Of a stretch of 64,000 bases of DNA, positions 58,820 through 64,000 are shown piece by piece. Within the stretch, counting starts at the first letter, position 1; each line of letters opens with the position of its first letter. The stretch is taken from NCBI GenBank assembly GCA_032719365.1, contig CM064862.1, positions 81,713,628-81,777,627 on the forward strand, given 5' to 3'. The position numbers were made by a program, and so were the translations under genes. This DNA comes from Prinsepia uniflora. Its lineage: Eukaryota > Streptophyta > Magnoliopsida > Rosales > Rosaceae. A model generated the notes under the pieces. The model was not told where the DNA came from. It ran no database searches and saw only the letters and a list, made by a program, of their open reading frames with translations.

Positions 58820-60519
58820 AGTTCCAGGCACGTGTGGGGGAGCGTGACAGGGCAGTTTTGGGAATCTTCCAACACGACTTTTAAAGTATTCGATGTAACG
58901 AACATTTTCGCACTGGTCTCGACTCAATCGGATATCGTCTCGATAGGTTCCGATATGTCTGAAGGTTTTAGGCCTCGGTTAAAAATAGTTAAAAATACGG
59001 GAAAATTATGGGGCTTAAGTTTGATCATCATGAAGTAGTTAATGACCTTATTATAGGATTTGGACAGGTTCGGGAACGGCGGGAATGGCGGGAACGGCGT
59101 AAGTGCGCGCGTATCGAGGCAACGGCGAAATGTGTGTGAGTGGACTTTGTTTTCTAACCTTCAATGCATGCATAATCATTTTCTATGCTTTATAATTATG
59201 ATTCATATGTTTATGCTTATGGTAATTACGATTTCCGTATTTATATGTATTTCGATATGCAATACGCGATTGCACGTATTTTGAGGCTATGGTTCCTCCT
59301 ATGTTTTCATGATGGTTTAATGAATGGTTTTATATGAATTGTGCGTACCATGTTTTGATGCTAGTTTTGACTATGAATGTGAGTACGATTTACGGTTTTG
59401 GCACATATTTCGAGAATGTCACAGATTTGCACGTTTTACGTGATTTTGGTGATTTGAATTTGGTATTTGAAAGACGATGTGATTTCAAACGGATTTTGGG
59501 AAAAGAGATTTCGGGCTTGATGCCCAGTTCATAAAAGTGGCTTTGGTGAAAGAGATTTCGGGTTTCGGAAACTTGATGATGGATTTCCGGATTTGGGTTC
59601 GGGATGATGTTTCCGAATGCTAGCTTACGGAATCATTATTTCGAATTCGGATTCGGGAATGGATGACAGGTATGATTGGGGATTTGAATGTGAAATTCGG
59701 ACGTGATTTCCATTTCGATTAAGTGTGATCTCGGATTTGATTTGGGAAATTGGTTTACGATGGATTTTGAATTTTTTGTGACTTACAAATGGTTTTGGGT
59801 TTAAAGACCCGGTACTATCGCTGGATGATGTTTTCGGTTTAAAGACCCGGTTGATTGATGACGGGGGAGGGCCCTTGATTGACATGTTGTGAGTTTAAAG
59901 ACTCGGTATTGTGATATCCCCCGAGGCCTATTGATTATGCTTGAGTTTAAAGACTCGTTGATATCTCGGGAAGGCCTGATTATGCGCATGGTTTTGAGTT
60001 TAAAGACTCGGGCGCACTTGAGATCCAGCAGATTGATTGACTTGTGAATTACTGTTGATTTCTGATGTTTTCGGATGTGTAGGGCAATAGCCCGGTTTAC
60101 ATGGCTTGATGGATTTTTGGGTTATGTTCTGTACTTGGATTGATTTATGATTTTGGGCTGAGTCCCTGTGTTTATGATTGCGGGCTAAGACCCGAAGGTT
60201 AAGAAAAGGGAAATGATTTTGATTTTCATACACCGTTTTCTTATATTGGAAACGAAATGGATTGTGAAATGATTTTCGAATGCATGCATTGGTTTTACGT
60301 GGAGGGTGAAAATGTCTTTCTGTAACCTGTTTTATGAACTAATTCATTTTCGTCCACTCACACCTTTTGTGTTTTTGTTGACCCTCCAGGTCGTGGCGCA
60401 ATGATCGAGGCTATTCGAGAGGTGGTGGCATGAGTGGGCACACATCTGATTATCCCTTGTTTGGCAAGTGCTGAGGGTAGTTTGAGAACTTCAGTCAACT
60501 TTCCAGATGGGAGTAGGAT
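58820..60519 (+). repeat. LTR fragment (Ty3/gypsy), plus orientation, truncated at 5' side
   Basis: Matches LTR 2 from about 48345 to near its end: GTTCCAGGC, the ATGTAACGAACATTTT block, a candidate leader intron (59136-60389) and the GRGT-TTAAAG-ACYC array (59800-60012). The last bases diverge at GGAGTAGGATCCGAG, where the dispersed repeat begins. Confidence 0.85.
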
Positions 60520-60529
60520 CCGAGTCACC

Positions 60530-61325
60530 TTGTGGTAGCTCACTTCTGAAGGAGTGGATACGCAAGTGTTTGTAGGGGATCTTTTTGTTGTTGTCTGATG
60601 TAGTGGAGTGTAGTGTAAGTGACTAGGATGAATGCTGAAATCTTTCGGCCATGATATCGCAATCCTGCCCAAGATGGGTTGGTCTAACTAACTTGACCTT
60701 TTAGCTGCCTTCAAAGTAGGGGTGCTACTAGTAGAAGCTGCGACTAGACAGGGTTGTTCCAAGAATCTTCGTTCAAATCAAGTGAAAATGGAGCAAACAG
60801 GCATCTTGCTTGCGCTGTTTTTTTCTATGTCCCCCTCGAGAACTTTAAATATTTTCTTTTGCGCCTAGTCCAAGTTCAATGTCGGCGTGTTCATGTTAGC
60901 ATCTTGTAATTTATAGTTAGAGGTGGAGTTAGGCATATCAACCTCTTCAAGTTAGATTGTTCAAATATTAAACCAAAACAAGAAGATAATTCTACGAATT
61001 ATGTAGCCATAGAACTCATTGGTTGGTATATTCCAATTATCGAAATCAAATTTGAAGAAACAGATTGTAGAAAGAGAGAGTGGGAATACAAACAACTAGA
61101 AAGTAAAATGCTTGAATATTAGGGTGATGAATGGAATTACAAGTGCATGAAGTAAAATATCTCTAGACTAGCCATGGGTTGGCGATCTTGGTCAGAAGAC
61201 CATTAACTGGATGAACATCTGTTGGAAATTATACCAAAGTGTTGGAATAGCAGTAAAAAAATGTGATGACTTCGAGGAGTGAGGTTGGGTCTCAAAAACT
61301 AGTTTGAAGCAATCAACATGAGGAG
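60530..61325 (+). repeat. Dispersed repeat, copy 2
   Basis: Sister of 30470-31315, same strand, about 75-80% similar by eye with small insertions. It abuts the LTR fragment on its left and the Cassandra element on its right. Confidence 0.75.
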
Positions 61326-61336
61326 AGTGTTAGGTA

Positions 61337-61708
61337 TGTGAGGACTCGTGCCTTGGGGGCATAGTTAGCAGTATCACATTACCTGGGGGTATGGGGGATG
61401 CACCTTATATATGTGGGCATGCATCTATCCAACATGAGACATTTTGGGAGCTCACTAGCTTGGGGTTCTTGGAAAACTCCAAAATTAAGCGAGTAGGAGC
61501 TGGTGCAATCTCAGGATGGGTGACCCACTGAAAAGTTACACATAAGCTCTCGAGAACAAAACCGTGAGAGCTGGGCCCAAAGAGAACAATATCCTGTTGG
61601 AGTAAGTTGGGTCGTGACAATTTGATATCAGAGCTCAACCTCAGCCGGAATTGAGTGTGCCAGCGAGAACGTTGGGCCCCAAATGGTGGATTGTGAGGAC
61701 TCGTCCCT
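61337..61708 (+). mobile_element. Cassandra-type TRIM element with 5S rRNA-like LTR (3' LTR truncated)
   Basis: The 5' LTR at 61337-61619 starts TGTGAGGACTCGTGCC and ends GTCGTGACA. A primer site TGATATCAGAGC (61623-61634) and about 70 bp of internal DNA follow, and then a second LTR start TGTGAGGACTCGTCCC at 61692, cut off after about 17 bp by LTR E. The tiny non-coding interior, the 283-bp LTR and the 5S-like segment (61446-61540) are the hallmarks of Cassandra, a non-autonomous plant terminal-repeat retrotransposon in miniature. Confidence 0.88.
61446..61540 (+). other. 5S rRNA-like domain inside the Cassandra LTR
   Basis: AACTCC, AATTAAGCG (5S internal promoter A-box region) and GGATGGGTGACC (C-box region) are in the order and spacing of plant 5S rRNA. 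The 5' third of 5S is not recognisable, and changes such as GAAAAGTT for GGGAAGTC show it is not a working 5S gene. It may supply an internal RNA polymerase III promoter to the element. Confidence 0.85.
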
Positions 61709-62921
61709 CGACATCCCAGAGTCAATCTCTAACATCCTAGATGTCTGACGTCCCAGACGTCTACCAATCCTGCTCCTGAGTCACTATACGGTCTGGTCGC
61801 TCCGTGCAGTGCCCCTCGCAGGCAATACGCCGTGACTACTCCAGTGTCCCAGACAACTAGGGGAGACAAACCATAGATATAAGGATGGTATATGTAAAAC
61901 ATTTCATAAATCATCTCAAACCGTTCAAATGGGTCTATGCCTGGGATTTCCATAAAACCATCATAATCCAAAAATCCGATTTCTCAAATCCAAATCCATT
62001 TATGGGAACCCGACCCGAAATCACATTCATAAAACACAATTAGGCCTCATGCTTAATTTCGTAAACCAACTGGGCCCCAGACCCGATAATATAATTAAAA
62101 TGGACTCCAAGTCCGAGGGTTTCCAAAACAAATGGGTCTCATGCCGAGTTCATCTTTCCAATTCCAAAACTATTTCATCAAACCGTCACCGAAACCACAA
62201 GCACGTAAAACATAGTATAAAACCATAAACCTCGAAACAAGTGCAAATATGAAAAACACCTTGAAATATGTGCAAATAGGTAAATCACCCATACCACAAT
62301 CATCATCATATAAATCAAATATGTAAAACATATAAAACAGTTACGCATGCATCACAGTTTAGAAAACAATGTCCACTCACAGACCGTCCTACGCTGCCGC
62401 CTCGATATGCATTCCATAAGTCTCTCTCGGCTAAATCACCATCACTGGAATATCTGAACCTGTCCAAATCATATTAGAGGGTTACTAACTACTTCAATAA
62501 CCTCACATTAAAGCTCCCTAATTTTCTGGGATTTTTAAACGTATTTTTCATAGACTTTAAACCTTCGGACACCCAACACTACCCCAAAACGGTTTCCGAT
62601 CGACACTAAACCAGTCCCAAAATGTTTGTTACATCGAAAAGATGATTTCATATGTTGACAAATTCCCCAAGAAATGTCCCACGCGCCCCAACGCGCCGCC
62701 CAAAGGCGCTGTGCGTGGGCTTCACGTGCTGGACTGTTCATTGTCTTTAACCTCGGCTGAACCAGTTCGGTGCAATCCGACTGTGCAGCCGATCCAACTA
62801 AACCGGCGTGACCGATTCAGGGTCATATCTTCCTACTTTTCGGTCCTTTTTCATCCATTTTCATTCCTAACCCTTTGTCTAATCATGTTCTATCAATCTA
62901 TGATTTCAAAAACATGAAAAT
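61709..62921 (-). repeat. LTR E fragment (Ty3/gypsy), minus orientation, truncated on both sides
   Basis: Closely similar to LTR D interior (39720-41010), including CYYAR-loop hairpins (61731-61761), GGACT-CCA-AGTCC (62102-62114), the GTGAGTGGAC motif (minus, near 62372-62381) and the shared CCTTCGGACACCCAA block. It is cut on the right by LTR F. Confidence 0.85.
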
Positions 62922-64000
62922 TGACAAAACCCGTCCCAAATCCCCCGGGATTAACGTGGGACGTGTCTGCTCCCGTCTGACACGAAGTGTTAGACCAGGG
63001 ATACTTCCGTTCTTAGCACAATCGGGATTACCAGAGAGCGCCAGGATCCGGATGAGGAGTGTGATGTCTCGGTCTCTACTACAGCCCACATCCGCGATCA
63101 ACCTGAAGGGCATTCAAAACATCAAAAGTCGTGAGTGGAAAAAAACTAATATTTTAATAAAAACATTTCACAGAAAGAAAATTTATGCCTTTCATTAAAA
63201 ACATGCATGCATTCGAAAACCTTTTATCAAAACATTCACAAAACTATTAGGGCCTTAGCCCGAAACTGTAAATCAATACATAGGAACTCATCCCAAAACC
63301 AATCACGTGGGACTCTGCCCAAAGAAATATCTGTGGGTCTCAGCCCAAAACCATTTTCAGTGAAATACCAACCAATAGAACACGGGGTCTCAGCCCCAAA
63401 CCATTTTTTGTAAAACCTCATACGTATATCCATATACATATATACAACCCATCCTCGGCATCTCAGATGAGATGCCAACTCGAGGAACACAGCTCCAAGG
63501 AAACACATCCCTGATATCTGTCACGATTTATCTATATAAGTATGCATACTACTCAGGGCCTCACTCCGAGTCTACCCCCAGGAATTCTCCATCTAGGAGG
63601 CTCTGTCCAACATCTAGGATCTATGACGTCTGGATGGCTGTCTTTGAACCCAGTCCTAGACCATATCATAACTCCCACTCCTGGAATGTGCACCCCATGG
63701 GGATACTCATTCCGGGTAGTGGATCGTGACTCTCCAGGTCGACGTCTGCAGGAGACCAATCAACTCATGTCGGAGGGTCTATACATTTTCAAAAATGCTA
63801 TCTTTCAAATCTCAATGCAACTGGGTCTCATACCCGAATTCTTAACGAGATTCCTCGAATTCGATTCCAAATCTACTTTCATAGGCCTCCGCCTAAATCC
63901 ACAGTTCAATAGGGTCTCATGCCTGAATTCTTATTTCGTAAACCAAATTGGGACTTAAGCCCGATTTCACAATCAACTAGGAATCTAGCCCGATATTACA
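62922..64000 (-). repeat. LTR F (Ty3/gypsy), minus orientation, runs off the window
   Basis: The minus-strand end GGGACGGGTTTTGTCA is at 62922. It includes a CCCTTCAG|GTTG acceptor-like site near 63100-63106, TGCATGCA at about 63205, GGGTCTCAGCCC-type units (63255-63405) and further degenerate hairpins to 63740. It matches the end of LTR D (39244-40200) and is inserted into LTR E. Confidence 0.85.

Noticed and set aside
61446..61540. A genuine 5S rRNA gene
   Set aside because: The 5' third is not 5S-like, several conserved bases differ, and it lies in an LTR followed by a primer-binding site, so it is a Cassandra domain.

Overview
This is plant nuclear DNA, most likely from a eudicot. Genes have GT-AG introns. 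The repeats are plant Ty3/gypsy retrotransposons primed from initiator tRNA-Met (TGGTATCAGAGC sites), plus one Cassandra element carrying a 5S rRNA-like LTR. The proteins resemble those I remember from Rosaceae, but that family placement is only a hunch. Roughly 60% of the window is retrotransposon, framing a gene island at about 17.5-38.4 kb.

Layout. 1-13.4 kb is a nest of three Ty3/gypsy insertions. A minus-strand element (5' LTR 11302-13431, then decayed gag, protease, RT and RNase H running left to about 5056) was hit by a minus-strand solo LTR (5652-8809, perfect 5-bp target duplication GTTCA). It was also hit by a plus-strand element whose 3' LTR is 2215-5052. 13.4-17.5 kb holds a CACTA-type transposon end, a CAT-rich stretch, and a 57-60 bp tandem repeat. 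Next come a broken receptor-like LRR protein (minus, 17.5-20.3 kb) and a second copy of its promoter and first exon (21.0-21.5 kb). The plus-strand bHLH140/aprataxin-like gene follows (22.6-25.6 kb, six exons, apparently intact). A pyruvate decarboxylase gene (minus, 27.0-29.5 kb) has two frameshifts and a shortened cofactor motif. An intact ERDJ3A/TMS1-type DnaJ gene (minus, 34.7-38.4 kb, seven exons) ends the island. 30.5-34.1 kb carries dispersed repeats, an LTR fragment and a decayed RNase H scrap. From 39.2 kb to the end is almost all LTR retrotransposon: a truncated minus LTR head-to-head with a plus LTR, then a tandem LTR-internal-LTR-internal array to about 60.5 kb, a dispersed repeat, a Cassandra element, and two nested minus LTRs.

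The most unusual signal is inside the LTRs. In at least seven copies on both strands, an invariant GTGAGTGGAC (a strong 5' splice-site match) is followed 1.0-1.4 kb later by its exact or near-exact inverse GTCCACTCAC, then by a pyrimidine-rich tract and AG|G. This looks like a conserved leader intron whose donor could pair with the branch-point region. Inside this interval sit arrays of short inverted repeats. From unit to unit the stem sequence changes in a base-paired way while the loop stays constant, which points to selection or copying at the level of RNA or cruciform structure. Four unit types are seen.

The cellular genes are unrelated single genes: DNA repair/nucleotide processing, ethanolic fermentation, ER protein folding, and a former immune-type receptor. 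No operon-like arrangement is expected or seen.
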